A stretch of DNA of 64,000 nucleotides from assembly GCA_029237695.1 (NCBI GenBank), contig CM055267.1, positions 6,222,036 through 6,286,035 on the forward strand. Direction: 5' to 3'. Under the pieces are notes generated by a model that did not search any database, was not told where the DNA came from, and saw only the letters and a program-made list of their open reading frames with translations. Positions within the stretch are counted from its first letter, which is position 1; every line of letters begins with the position of its first letter. Position numbers and translations under genes: made by a program. Below are positions 11,341 through 25,800 of this stretch, piece by piece. The DNA comes from Conchocele bisecta (lineage: Eukaryota; Mollusca; Bivalvia; Lucinida; Thyasiridae).

Positions 11341-12229
11341 GTGAATCTGGTGCCACAATGTGATCTGAGCATACGCTGGTTGCCACTTTTAGTCTAGGGC
11401 TAATTAGCAACGATCGGAATGTATGAATGTGCAGGCTGATCACGACTACACATTGTGAGGCTGCAATGATGTCTAATCAGGGCCTACGTTGGTTGCAACA
11501 CCAAATACTATAAAGATCATACGGCAAGCTATGGCATATTGAAGAAACTACTGCACATTCTGCAACAACAGTAGATGCCAGTTTTCTCGTTGTACGGGTG
11601 ATGATGCAGTTCAATTTGATTGATAATAACATTGTGATTTGGAGTTGAATTATTATTTGTATTGAATTGTTGAACATATATTCAAAATGAATCAACAAGG
11701 ACCCACAAACACACAGAGGCATCATTAAACAACAATTTTGCACTTTAATTTTACACCAAAAACGGCCAGCTCTACTGTAACGCTGCCTTTTTCGATGTGA
11801 AAGTGAAAAAGTAATGGTCGCGAAAACCCATGACACGGCTCGTGTTCCGAACTTCCGGTTTGATATGAGGTTACTAAAAAAAAATGCCATCAACTGCGCA
11901 CAAGCCAAACGATGCATATATATACTATCGGTCCACCACTACAAACCTCTAGGGGCAACGGTCACAAAAATGACTACGGCTTGTCTACGGCTTCAAGACA
12001 AAAAACACTTGAAGTCGCTGTGTAAAAAATGTGTATAATACGGTATTATAATCACGTTTTGCAATGATGGTAATTGATTTATTTTTTATGTAAATTAACG
12101 TTTAAGTCTTATCGCGTGGACATGTCAAGAAACGAATATTTAGAGGAATAAATTCACGTTCCTTCACGGGGTGGAAAAGAACTTTAAAGTTTTTAATTAT
12201 CGTTTCTACGCGTATACACGAAGGAAAAA
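11341..12229. other. Unassigned sequence
   Basis: It holds a degenerate copy of the GTGCAGGCTGATCA phrase (near 11430). The short ORFs on both strands have no domain I recognise. Confidence 0.4.
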
Positions 12230-12420
12230 AAGTGAAAGTGAATGGGTTTAACGTCCCAGCTAATGTCATATAGAGACGGGAACACGGTCTCATCTGACAG
12301 ACCAGTGGGATGAACATACTATGAAAGTATATTTTTGATGCATAGGGCGATGTTTGAACCCACAACCTCCAGATTGGAAGTCAGATGTTCTACCCCTAGG
12401 CCACAACCCATCCCTTATAA
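12230..12420 (-). repeat. Second copy of the tRNA-Glu-derived SINE
   Basis: It matches the 8332-8539 element throughout: GTTTAACGTCCCAGC and GTCATATAGAGACGGG on the plus strand, and on the minus strand GTGGCCTAGGGGTAG (box A, damaged) and GGTTCAAACAT (box B, damaged). Flanking GAAGGAAA words at 12220-12227 and about 12423-12430 may be the target duplication. Confidence 0.8.
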
Positions 12421-14531
12421 ATGAAGGAAAGAAATGCCCCTAACGAGCGACCATACATACTTAGAATAACAGCTGATGTAACGGCGGTAAACTGAAATGG
12501 TGTACGTGACAATTGACATTTACGTTCCAACAAGATTTTCAAGGTGTGTAATCGATCGTATTTCCTCTCCACCCGACTCGAGAAACACAAATTAAATCGT
12601 TTATTTCTGAATATGTCAAACGTTTGCCCGGTCCAGCAGTTTCCCCATTGAATGACTATGGGCTAGGTTCGACATTTCATTCCATGTCACATCGCCTGTT
12701 TTCGCTGATAATACTGTCAACAATAAAAAATACGCACGGACACCCGGACGTCATTGTGATCACTATATATGTATCGCATTCCGCAAGCGGGCTCGACAAT
12801 AATGCTATTATTCGTACAAAATATAAATCTTATGTGCTGTCAAAACATGTGTTATTATTAAGAAAGCAATCAAATGTGACAAAAATCATCAATACATGTG
12901 TGTTTTTTTTTTACAAAACATTAGAATCGTCGAAGGAGACGATTCTCGGGTGTTTCCAAACCTATTGTATTAAGAAATGAACAAATGTATACAAGAAAAT
13001 TTGAATACATTGGTATTTCTTTACAAAACCATATTTTGACAAAATAGGAGAATCGTCTTTGGAGATGATTATCATGTGCTGCAAATCTTGCTTTATCAAG
13101 AGATCAAACACATATGAAAATGCACTATGTCAAGCTATTAATGGTAAATATCAATTTATTGGCGATGCGATGACGTGAGCGACTACATAGCGTGGTTGAG
13201 ATACGTTTGTGCCTGCCGAATTCTACAGTCACACTTTGCACGTGAAACTGGATTACCAACAGATGATTGTAGACACCATCAGGTGTGCACCTAGACCGAA
13301 AATGATATGTCGCAAATGTACTAGTTGTGGGGGGGGGGGGGGGGTGAGTGTACGGCGGCATATGTTGTATAAGCCCGTTTAAAACGGGAGTATTATTTAT
13401 GTATCCACGCTGTATGTGGACGACTCTCGGGCACAGCTTGTTCCGACGATAGTGAGGCCCATTGCATGCCAAGGGCAGCGACATTGTCTGGGGTTCAAGT
13501 TGGGAGGGGTGAACCGACAATTGATTTTAGATATAATTTTTAACTGTATCACATCGTAGGCATTGACACACCCAATGTTTTACCCTCCACTACGGTGTTC
13601 CATTTAGGCCATCGTAATATCGCTATCGAGTACATACTACGATATCACGATATTACATGTACAATACTACCATATGGCGATAGATTATTAAAAACTGCGT
13701 ACCTCAGAATTTGCTACTCGATCACACGGTGGAACGAACTAATACGTTGATACCAATTCCACTGCATGACAGTGGGGCAATCGTGTATAACAACATACTC
13801 TCATTTGGCAATGCGCCGCTCTCCATTGGGCTGATGTGGAATAACTAGCATGGATATGGATGCGCTAGCGCGTTTTTGATTCTCGATCTCGCACGACTGT
13901 TGGAACTATGGTCTACACACACGCATGCGCAATTTCAACATGCATACTTTTGACACATGTATGAGCAAAACAAACCCGAATTTTCAGACAGAATAGAGTT
14001 GGAGCCAAACTTATTTTCAATAGCAGAAGGGGTGATCGCGAAAAAGCGAGACAATTCTCATGTTTTGTTGTTGAGAAATATATAACACCCCCCCCCCCCC
14101 CCGCTACTTATGGACCTGCCGTAACCTGTCGACTATCTGCGGATGAACATTGAACATGTCGCTATTGTGTATTATTTTGAGTTGGCTGATCATATAATCA
14201 ACGAACAATAACGGGACCGATACGATTTCTAAAGCATGACTATTTATTAATGAAACTTAAATAAAGATAAGTGCTGTAGGCAGGAGCGAGCGAGGTTGAT
14301 CCGTATCAATAAACGCTTTAATTAATAAAATGCGAGCACTAACTTCATACCGATCATGTAAGACGAAACGTCGCAGACCCGGAGACGAAAATATGGCGAT
14401 GTCGATGCTTTTTCTTCAGATTTAGTGGTCGGCGGTGGATTGGCACAAACGCGAGACGAAAAATAAATTGACGAAGTCAATATTTTTTTATTTCCTTTTA
14501 CGGACTTTGTGGTCGGCGGCGGAAATTAAAA
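12421..14531. other. Unassigned sequence with hairpins and homopolymer runs
   Basis: I find no gene. Visible items: a hairpin AGAATCGTC / GACGATTCT near 12922-12946 in sequence resembling the TTAA MITE core, repeated in weaker form near 13050; a poly-G run of about 18 near 13329; palindromic CGATATCACGATATTA near 13650; and a poly-C run near 14088. The 131-codon minus-strand ORF at 13520-13125 spans the poly-G run as Pro codons and is not convincing. Confidence 0.4.
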
Positions 14532-16090
14532 ACAAGAGGGCAATGATGGCCCTAAGTCGCTCACCTGACTCCATGAACACCAGAGGAGAATGTGACATTG
14601 AGTTCATGTGTTTTAACAAACTTGTGCTATTTTTAGATGGCGGTCATCTTGGATTAAGCAATGACTCTCATTTTACCAAATCTGAAAATGCTTCACCCAA
14701 GGATCTCAACTTACTATCAAGTTTGGCCAGCATCGGCCATGTGGTTCCCGAGAAAAATACGTTCGATCATCGATACCTTCAATTTAATATATGACATGAG
14801 CATATTCGGTCAAAAATAAAATTTGACCCCAATTTGACCCCACGGGCCACGCCCATTTTTGACCCCAGGGTCACCATTTTAACACCTTTGAAAGAGCATT
14901 CTACATCGATCATTCCTAACAAGTTTCGTTGAAATCCGGCTGGCGGTTCATGAGAAGATTTTTTAAGAATTTGTGCTATTTTTAGACGTCGGCCATCTTC
15001 GATTAGCGACGACCTCCGTTTTAACAAATCTGAAAAGGCTTCACCCATGGACCATAACTGTGAAGTTTGGCCACCATGGGCCAAGCGGTTCGTGTGAAGA
15101 AGAATTTTGAAGTCTCTAATAAAAGAACGACCTTTTGACCTTTCGGTGGCCATCTTGGATGACATGACCATCCAATTTCGATAAAAAAATGAATGTACCA
15201 GAGTGATCGACTCTTTGATACCTTCGATTTGATATAGACATTACCATATTCGGTCAAAAATAAAATTTGACCCCAATTTGACCCCACGGGCCACGCCCAT
15301 TTTTGAACCTGGGGTCACCATTTTAACAACTTTGAAAGAGCATTGTACATTGATCATTCCTACCAAGTTTCGTTGAAATCCGGCGAGCGGTTCATGAGAA
15401 GAAGATTTTTGAAGAATTTGTGCTATTTTTAGACGTCGGCCATCTTCGATTAGCGACGACCTCCGTTTTAACAAATCTGAAAAGGCTTCACCCATGGACC
15501 ATAACTGTGAAGTTTGGCCACCATGGGCCAAGCGGTTCGTGTGAAGAAGAATTTTGAAATCTCTAATAAAAGAACGACCTTTTGACCTTTCGGTGGCCAT
15601 CTTGGATGACATGACCATCCAATTTCGATAAAAAAATCAATGTACCAGAGCGATCGACTCTTTGATACCTTCGATTTGATATAGACATTACCATATTCGG
15701 TCAAAAATAAAATTTGACCCCAATTTGACCCCACGGGCCACGCCCATTTTTGAACCTGGAGTCACCATTTTAACAACTTTGAAAGAGCATTGTACATTGA
15801 TCATTCCTACCAAGTTTCGTTGAAATCCGGCGAGCGGTTCATGAGAAGATTTTTGAAGAATTTATGCTATTTTTAGACGGCGGCCATCTTGGAATACGTA
15901 ATGACGTCATTTTAACAATTTTGTAATCCCCTACCTAAGGACCATGACCATGAAGTTTGGTGACTATAGGTCCAATGGTTACCGAGGTGAAGACGTTTGA
16001 AAATGTTCACGGACGGACGGACGGACGGACGGACGACGGACACATTGCGGTAACAATAGCTCACATGAGCTTCGCTCAGTTGAGCTAAAA
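14532..16090. mobile_element. ACAAGA-type repeat, family A, copy 1 (HINE/pearl-like)
   Basis: It starts ACAAGAGGGCAATGATGGCC, a small hairpin, followed by TCGCTCACCTGA. It ends with (GGAC)n, ACATTGCGGTAACAATAG and the hairpin AGCTCACATGAGC / GCTCAGTTGAGCT, then oligo-A. The 5' word TTCGCTCACCTGA is nearly the inverse of the 3' word TCAGTTGAGCTAA, giving subterminal inverted repeats. The body includes two almost identical 447-bp tandem units (about 14970-15416 and 15417-15863). Because 447 divides by three, the same minus-strand ORF appears in each, but I see no protein family. Confidence 0.75.
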
Positions 16091-16725
16091 AAATAAAAAT
16101 TGAGATGCCAATTTTAATTTTTTTCTAAATCGGCAAAATTAGGTGCGGCGGATCAGTAAACCAAGTAATTAAAAAAAAAAGGCCTTACCGTTGCAGAGAT
16201 AATGGTTACCTTAAAACTGTAACATAACTTTCACAGGCGCAAATTTGTAATTTGACCTTGGAGACTAAGGTCGCATGAGTGTGGTATGGAATCAAAATAT
16301 GAATGATGATAAGAGAGTATATGAAGTTTGAAGTCAATCAGACTTACCGTTGCAGAGATAATGGGTACCCAAAAACTTTAACGCAAATCTTACGGACGCA
16401 AATTTCTAAGTAATTTGACCTTGCTCTTGGACATGAAGGCCGCATGAGTGTGGTATGGAATGATGATAAGAAAATATATGATGTTTGAAGTCAAACCGAC
16501 TTATCGTACAGAGATAATGGGTACCCAAAAACTGCAACGTGGAACGACGGTGGCGGAGTTACGAAAACTTATTACCCCTGACATACTTCGTATGCCGGGC
16601 TATAACAAGAGAATCATGGAGTTGTGCAACCAAAATTCTTAGGATTGCATGGTACATGTACATCTGCACAGACCTACACTGTGGCGGTCAGACAACAAAT
16701 GGCATTTTCTCTTAACCGAGGTGGC
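16091..16725. repeat. F/B-type dispersed repeat remains
   Basis: Two related blocks (16190-16330 and 16345-16510) share TTGCAGAGATAATGGGTACC, ACTTTAACGCAAATC, TAATTTGACCTTG and GAGTGTGGTATGGAAT. They correspond to the B body of family F elsewhere in the window. Noncoding. Confidence 0.6.
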
Positions 16726-18019
16726 TAAAAAATGCTATACTAGATGGCTGCAGCCTGCATGTCGCGCTTTGGGGCGAGGCATGGACACTAAACAAGAGGG
16801 CCATGATAGCCCTAATTCGCTCACCTGACTCCATGAACCAGACGAGAATGTGACATCGAGTTCATATGTGTTTTAAAAAAATTGTGCTATTTTTAGATGG
16901 CGGTCATCTTGGATTAAGCGATGACTTTCATTTTACCGAATCTGAAAATGCTTCACCCAAGGATCTTAACTTACTATGAAGTTTGCCCAGCATCGGCCAT
17001 GTGGTTCCTGAGAAAAAGACGTTCAAAATCTCGAATAAATGGACTTTTTGGCGGCCATCATGGATGACATAATCATCCGATTCTGACAAATATTGCGCAC
17101 CAGAGCAATCGCCTCATCGATACCTTCAATTTGATATATGACATGAGCATATTCGGTTTAACAAATCTGAAAAGACTTCACCCATGGACCATAACTTTTA
17201 ATCTCTAATAAAAGAACGACCTTTTGACGGCCATCTTGGACGACATAACCATCCGATTTCGACAAAATAATGCACCTCATTGATACCTTCAATTTGATAT
17301 ATGACATGACCATATTAACAACTTTGAAAGAGCATTGCAAAGCGATCATTCCTACCAAGTTTTGTCGAAATCCGGTTGGCGGTTCTTGAGAGATTTTTGA
17401 AGAATTTGTGCTATTTTTAGACGGCGGCCATCTTGGATTACGTAATGACGTCATTTTAACAATTTTGTAATCCCCCTACCTAAGGACCATGACCATGAAG
17501 TTTGGTGACTATAGGCCCAATGGTTACCGAGGAGAAGACGATTGAAAATGTTCACGGACGACGACGGACGACGAACGACGACGGACACATTGTGGTAACA
17601 ATAGCTCACATGAGCTTCGCTCAAGTAAGCTAAAAAAAGAGATATAGTAGACGGAAAAACTTTACCCAAAAAACTTTAACCGGACACACATACGTACGTA
17701 CGTGCGTACGTACGTGCGTACGCCAAAGTGCCGACTATATCGCGCTTTCCGCAAGCGGGCGCGACAAAAAATTAACCAAAAAACTTCAAAGTAATTTGAC
17801 CTTGACAATGGGCACAGGCGCCGCACGGGTGGGGGGTAGAATGAAAATATGGATGATGATAAACACCCATGTGAAGTTTCAAGGTAATGGGCAAAGCAGT
17901 TGCAGAGATATAGTATAACGAAAGACTTTAACCAAAAAACTTTAACCAAAAACTTTAACCATACGATACGTACGCCGAAGTGCCGACTATATCGCGCTTT
18001 CCGCAAGCGAGCGACAAAA
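16726..18019. mobile_element. Family F repeat, split by a family A insertion
   Basis: The left part (16735-16791, ATGTCGCGCTTTGGGGCGAG, ending GGACACTA) and the right part (from 17638, AGATATAGTAGACGG) are contiguous in the intact F copies at 32367 and 46691. An A element separates them here. The right part ends with ACGTACGT-type repeats and the hairpin TCGCGCTTTCCGCAAGCGGG at about 17740-17765. A B-type body and a second, similar 3' end at 18019 follow. Confidence 0.72.
16792..17638. mobile_element. ACAAGA-type repeat, family A, copy 2
   Basis: It begins ACAAGAGGGCCATGATAGCCC and ends AGCTCACATGAGCTTCGCTC plus oligo-A, like copy 1. It keeps only partial body units, with several internal deletions compared with copy 1. 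It sits exactly between two halves of an F repeat, so it inserted later than F. Confidence 0.78.
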
Positions 18020-18307
18020 AAATGACATAAATGACGAATATGAATCAGATGGCCGTGGCCCAGATGTCAAGCCCAATGAGGGATGAGGTTTGAAGTATAT
18101 CGGAGTAAGGGTTGTGAAGATATAAGGTTGCATGTGATGTCACACCATTGAATCATGTCTACACAGGTGCAATGCCAGGTCTATTTGTGAAGTTTCATAA
18201 CAGCATTTGAAGCGGTAAATCAAGCTATAAATTGAAGGCGTCAGTAGAAGGGGGTTAAGTCACCTTCTTCCACTGACCCCTTCAACCGTAGATGGCAGAA
18301 TGATATT
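18020..18307. other. Unassigned linker
   Basis: The short stretch between families F and C shows no gene. Phrases such as TGAAGTATATCGG and GATATAAGG suggest eroded repeat body. Confidence 0.4.
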
Positions 18308-18917
18308 ACAAGAGTTGTCAGAGGACAACGAAGCGCGCCCGGTGGCAGCAAAGGAACCGAGGGCACATTTGAACGTGGATTTGCCACAGCGCAGTAGAGG
18401 ACCCTTGGAGCAATGCGTGTGTGAAATATGAAGCAAATCCAAGCAAGGAAACAGAAAATATAGGCCATTATTTACCCGAGCGACTGAGTGTTAAGGTTTC
18501 GAGATGCACAAAGTATGTGACCTTGTCCCTGGGCTTAGAAGGGGCGGCACGGATGTGGATTTGCCACAGCGCAGTAGAGAACCCTTGGAGCAATGCGTGT
18601 GTGAAATATGAAGCAAATCCAAGCAAGGAAACAGAAAATATAGGCCATTATTTACCCGAGCGACTGAGCGTTAAGGTTTCGAGATGCACAAAGTATGTGA
18701 CCTTGACCCTGGGCTTAGAAGGGGCGGCACGGACGTGGATTTGCCACAGCGCAGTAGAGGACCCTATGAGCAATGCGTGTGTGAAATATGAAGCAAATCC
18801 AAGCAAGGAAACAGAAAATATAGGCCATTATAATTTTTGAAGACGGACGGACGGACGGATACACGGATGCCGAGGATATGCCATAAGCACGGCTTCCTTT
18901 GGAAGGCGCGCTAAAAA
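18308..18917. mobile_element. ACAAGA-type repeat, family C, with 180-bp tandem units
   Basis: The head is ACAAGAGTTGTCAGAGGACA, whose GTTGTC/GACAAC forms a hairpin, then AGCGCGCC. The end is (GGAC)n, a CTTCC/GGAAG hairpin and GGCGCGCTAAAAA, so AGCGCGCC is repeated inverted at the 3' end. Between them lie about two and a half copies of a 180-bp unit (ATTTGCCACAGCGCAGTAGA recurs at 18376, 18556 and 18736). Since 180 is a multiple of three, an ORF stays open across the units (18421-18840), but there is no protein evidence. Confidence 0.78.
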
Positions 18918-19890
18918 TGAGGACAAAGGTTGATACCGCCAAGTTACGCTGATAATGCTTACCTACTGGACGGCAGTTCTGCCCCGATGTGTCGGTTCGG
19001 GTTACACTGCTCCTTCGATAAGTCTATGTCAGCCAGGTCTGCACAGGCAAATAGAATGTGTAAAACCTGTTGTATATTACACATAGTTGAAGAGGTCAGG
19101 GGAACCTAACCCTAACCCTTCAATCACTTAAAAATGAAAATACAATATGAGAGACTCTAACATTGGCTCTGTAACATGTGTAGGTACAGGTCATCCTGCA
19201 CCAAGCATTAAACATTTTTGATATTGTAATAATGACTATGTGGTTCTACATCATTCCACATAAATGACAAAAAATCTTAAACATATACATTTAACCTGTA
19301 ATTTGTTTTGATAAGATCAAATAGAGGTCCACAGATTGCTAACGAGAAAATATTTGCCACACGAATCATGTGTCTTGAATATGAAAGTAATACGTCAAGC
19401 TTTAAGGTAAAAGTCATGTTAATAGTTGTGTGAGCGTGTCGCATACGGCTACATATATCAAGTGTAAGGACATGAAAGTAATCCTTAAAATTATATGCAA
19501 CTTATAACATACAGAAACAGGTACGGGTACAAACTTTTTGATTCAAATAAGAATGGACAATTGTCATCGTATTGGGGGATGGTGGTGATGAGGGAGGGGG
19601 ATAAAAAGAGCTCATTTGTAACAAGAGCACATTTGTGAATGTGACTGGAGAAATGCGGCTTATGGGTTATGCGACCTGTGTAGTCCCAGATCAGACTGAC
19701 CAAGACCTGCATTGTTTGCCATTCAGTGAAACACCTAAAATGCTTCTAATTTATATTGTTGATCCATATCAGATGTCAAGAGGGGGACAGACGATCTGGG
19801 GCCCGTTTCACTAAACTTTGTACAACAAAAATGTTTTGGAAGAATACAGTTAAGAATAAATTTTATACATTCATTCAGCTAACACATTTT
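18918..19890. other. Unassigned sequence before the satellite
   Basis: No gene found. It contains GTGACTGGAGAAATGCGGCT (near 19639), a phrase also present near 9856, indicating a dispersed repeat. Two CCTAACC words occur near 19108 but do not form a telomeric array. Confidence 0.4.
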
Positions 19891-22800
19891 CACTACACAT
19901 ACTGTACAGTACATGTCACTACACATACTGTACAGTACATGTCACTACACATACTGTACAGTACATGTCACTACACATACTGTACAGTACATGTCACTAC
20001 ACATACTGTACAGTACATGTCACTACACACACTGCTAACAGTACATGTCACATACACATACTGTACAGTACACGTCACTACACATACTGTACAGTACACG
20101 TACACTCTACTACACTACTGTACAGTACATGTCACTACACATACTGTACAGTACACGTCACTACACATACTGTACAGTAGTACATGCTCACTACACACAT
20201 ACTGTACAGTAAATGTCACTACACATACTGCACAGTACATGTGACTACACATACTGTACAGTACATGTCACTACACATACTGTACAGTAAATGTCACTAC
20301 ACATACTGCACAGTACATGTGACTACACATACTGTACAGTACATGTCACTACACATACTATACAGTACATGTCAGTACACATACTGTACAGTACATGTGA
20401 CTACACATACTGTACAGTACATGTGACTACACATACTGTACAGTACATGTGACTACACATACTGTACAGTACATGTCAGTACACATGTCACTACACATAC
20501 TGTACAGTACATGTGACTACACATACAGTACAGTACATGTCACTACACACACTGTACAGTACATGTCACTACACATACTGTACAGTACATGTCACTACAC
20601 ACACTGTACAGTACATGTCACTACACACACTGTACAGTACATGTCACTACACATACTGTACAGTACATGTCACTACACACACTGTACAGTACACGTCACT
20701 ACACATACTGTACAGTACACGTCACTACATATACTGTACAGTACATCACTACACACACTGTACAGTACATGTCACTACACATACTGTACAGTACTGTCAC
20801 TACACATTACTGTACTTGTTTAACATGTCACTACACTACTGTACAGTACATGTCACTACACTATGCCTACAGTACACGTCATACACTACTTGTACAGTAC
20901 ATCACTACACACACTGTACAGATACATGTCATACACATCCACTGCTCCAGTACATGTCACTACACATTACTGTAATGTACACATCACTACTCACACTGTA
21001 CAGTACATGTCACTACACATGTTAATGAACCAAGCCACTACAGATACGTACAAGTCACGTCCAACATACACAGTACAGTCATCACTACATACTGTACTGT
21101 TTCAAGTCACTACATACTGTAAATATTCACATCACTACACACTGTACTGTACATGTCACTACATACTGTACAGCACACGCCACTACACATACTGTACAGT
21201 ACACGCACTACACTACTGTACAGTCACGTACTACATACTGTACAGTACACATCACTACACATACTGTACAGTACACATCATACATAAACTTGTACAGGAC
21301 ATGTTCACTACATACACTGTAAAGTACACTTCCACTACACTAACCGTTACAGTAACTCATACACACTGTACAGTACATGTCACTACACATACTGTACATT
21401 GTACACAGCACTACACACATGTACAGTACATGCCTACTTATCACATACACTGTACAGTACACGTCACTACTTACCCTGTACAGTACATCACTCACACATT
21501 GCACTGCTACAGTACTATTCACTACACACACTGTACAGTACATGTCACTACATACACTGCTACAGTACACGTTCACTAAACTTATCTGTAATGTACATCT
21601 CTTCTCACACTGTACAGTACAGTCACTACATACACTATTACAGTACAATGCCACTACACTTACCGTACGTAAAATACGTCACTTACACACTGTACTGTAC
21701 ATTTCATACACATAACTGTACAGACATTTCACACAACATATGTAACTGTTATTTCATACACACACTGTTACAGTACATGTCAATTCTATTACACTGTACA
21801 GTACACGCCACATACACAGGAACACGTCACTACAAATTACTGTTACAGTAAATTTCACTACACAAAACTTTGTACAGTACAGGTACTACATTCACATGTA
21901 CAAGTACATGTCACTACACACTGTACAGTTACATCACTACACACACTGTACAGTACATGTCACTACACTGATACAGTCACGTTTTTTCCACTACACTTAC
22001 ACAGTACACTCAATACACACATGTACAAGTACTATTAATTACTGTACAGTACTCGGTATACACCACTGTACAGTACATGTCACTACACACACTGGTACAG
22101 TACATGTCACTACATACTTGTCAGTACATATCACTAACTCATGTATGTACAGTACATCACTACACACACTGTACAGTTACACTTACACTACATACTACTG
22201 TACAGTACATGGCACTACACATTACCGTACTGTTACACGTCACTACTACCACTGTCAGTACACGACTACATACCGTAATGTACACGTCCACTTCACATAC
22301 TGTACAGTACATGTCACTACACAAAATGTACAGTACATTTCACTACACATGTACAGTAATGTTCACTACACATTACTGTACAGTTACATGTCACTACACA
22401 CTGTACATACTTTGTACACATAAACCGTACAGTACAAGTCACTACATACTGTACAGTACACGTCACTACACACTACGTACAGTACACGTCACTACACATA
22501 CTGTTACAGTAAACAGTCACTTACAACACTGTACAGTACACGTCACTACTACACTGAACCAAGTACACGTCACTACACCACTGTACAGTACACGTCATTC
22601 TACACATACTGTACAGTACATCACTACACACTGAATACAGTAACACGCCATACACTGTACAGTACACTCACTACACATACGGTAGTACATTCTTCTACAC
22701 CTAAACTGTACAGTACTTTTACACTACAGACAATTGTACAGTACATGTCATACACACATGTTACAGTTACATTGTCATACATACACTGTTCAGTTTGCAT

Positions 22801-25800
22801 ACACTACTAAACTGTACAGTCACACACTACTTTGTTAAGTACATGTCACTACACAAATCTGTAACAGTACATGTTCACTACCCACACAATGTACAGTCAC
22901 ATACCTACGGTACAGTACACGTCAATACACAGTACTGTCCACTACATACACTGTACAGTACAACGACTACACATACTGTACAGTACACATCTCTACTACA
23001 CTGTACAGTACACTCACTACATACACTGTACAGTACACGTCCATACACAAATACCGTACAGTACTACGTCACTACATACACTGTAAGTACTTATCACTAC
23101 TTACACTGTACAGTACATACTACATACACTGTACAGTAAAAAATTTCTATCACTTACATTACCACTGTACAGTACTGTCACACAAATACTGTAAAGTAAC
23201 ACATACACACATGTACAGTACATGTCACACACATTATGTACAGTACACGGTCACTACTACACTGTACAGTACACGCCACTACACATACCGTACTTAGTTT
23301 ACACGTACTACACACTATGTACAGTACATGTCACTACATACACTGTACAGTACAACATGTACTTTACATACATGTACAGTACATTGTCACTTCACAAACT
23401 GTACAGTACTGTCACTACACAACATTGTACAGTACATGTCACTACACATATCTGTAAGGAAACATCACACACACTGTACAGTACATGTCACTAATACAAT
23501 GTACAGTACACGTCACTAACATACCTGTACAGTACACGTCACTAAAATACACTCACACTTACACTGGTACATGTCACATAATGTACAGTACACTACATAC
23601 GTACAGTACAAGTCATAAACATACGTACAGTACATTGCCACTACACAAATACGTACAGTACAGTCACTACACACACTGTAAAGTACATGTCTCCTACAAC
23701 CAAAAAATCGTACAGTACACACTACACATATTGTTACAGTACATGTCACGACATCACACTGTACAGTACATGTCACTACTTCACTGTACAAGTACAATTG
23801 TCACTACACCATATTGTACAGTAATGTCATACATACTGTACAGTACACATCACTACACACTCTGTACAGTACATGTCACTTACATAATGTGTGTGTGTGT
23901 GTGTGTTGTGTGTTACACATACTGTACAGTAACACATCACTACACACATGTTCAGTACATGTCAACTACATATCACTTACAGTACACGTCAGATACAACA
24001 TACTGTAAAGTTACCACATCACTACACACCACTGTACGTTCTTGTCACTTCATTACACTGTACCAGTACACGTCAAACTAACCACTACTGTTAAAGTACA
24101 ATCACTACACAACTGTACAAGACATGTCACTACCATAACACTGTACTGTACACGTCACTACACTCAACTGTTCTGTACATGTAAATCTACACACACTGAT
24201 ACAGTACACATCATACTACACTGTACAGTTACTTGTCACTTCATACTCTTTACAAGTACCGTCACTACACATACTGTCAGTACACTCACTACACACATGT
24301 ACAGTACATGTCACTACACACCACTGTAAGTACACATCACTACACCATACTGTACAGTACACTTCATTCACACACTGTACAGTACATGTCACTAACATAC
24401 TGTAAAGTAACATCATACACACACTGTACAGTACACGTCACTTAACATACTGTACAGTACACATCATACACACACTGTACAGTAACTCACTACTCATATG
24501 TAAAGTACACATTCATTACAACACTGTACAGTACTGTCACTACATACACTGTACAGTACACGTCACTACACTTACTGTAAAGTACCACATCACTACACAC
24601 ACTGTACAGTACTGTACTACTTACACTGCTACAGTACCACGTCACTACAATACTGTAAAGTACACATCACTACACACACTGTACAGTACCATGTCACTAC
24701 ACCCACGATACAGTACACGTCTACATACACTGTACTGTACTGCACACGCATACCTACATCACTACTACAGTACGCTACACATACATCTTTACAGTACATC
24801 ACTACAACATGTACATATCACTACAAACGTACAGTACACGTCACTACATACTCAGTACACATGACTACATACTGTACAGTACACACTACACACTGTACAG
24901 TGCATCACACACTGTACATATCACTACATACGTACAGTACACGTCACTACACATACTGTACAGTACTGTCATACACATACTGTACAGTACACTCATACAC
25001 AACGTACAGTACTACACACACTGTACAGTACACATCACTACACACACTGTACATACACTCACTACACACTGCTACAGTCACAGTACACGTCACTACACAT
25101 ACTGTACAGTACATTCAACACATGCTACATACACATACTGTACAGTACACATACTGTACAGTACAGCACGCCACTGCATACGTACAGTACAGTACACAAA
25201 CTACAGTCACTACACTATACAGTACATCACTACACACATGTACAGTACATGTCACTACATACACTGTACAGTACACGTCACTACACATACGTAGTACAGT
25301 ACTATGTCACTACTACACACTGTACGTTACTGTACATGTACAGTCATGTCACTACACACTGTACAGTACACATCACTCACTACTGTACAGTACATGTACA
25401 GTACATACACTGTACACACTACGTACAGTACACGTCACTACATACACATACTACATACACGTCATCACTACAATACTGTCAGTACATACTACAACTGTAC
25501 AGTCATCACTACATTACGTACACACACTACACACTGTACAGTACATGTCACTACATACTGTACAGACACGCCACTACACATACCGTACAGTACACGTCAC
25601 TCACTATGTACAGTACATGTCACTACACATACTGTACATACAGTACACATACATGTACATACATCATATACTCTACATACCGTACAGTACAGAGTACACG
25701 TCACACACATACTGTATTCACTACATACATGACACTACACATACGTATCACGCTACTCATTACCGACATACATGTCATACACATACTGTAGTACATCACT

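Noticed and set aside
13125..13520. 131-codon minus-strand ORF with a proline run
   Set aside because: The proline run is a poly-G homopolymer on the plus strand; the rest matches nothing.
14779..15734. Repeated minus-strand ORFs (MVMSSKMATERSKGRSF, MGSNWGQILF)
   Set aside because: They lie in the 447-bp tandem units of a family A repeat and match no protein family; other copies of the family are broken.
18421..18840. 139-codon ORF
   Set aside because: Follows the 180-bp tandem unit of family C; no domain.
19100..19125. Telomere-like CCTAACCCTAACCC
   Set aside because: Only two or three words, no array, and not the usual mollusc TTAGGG array.
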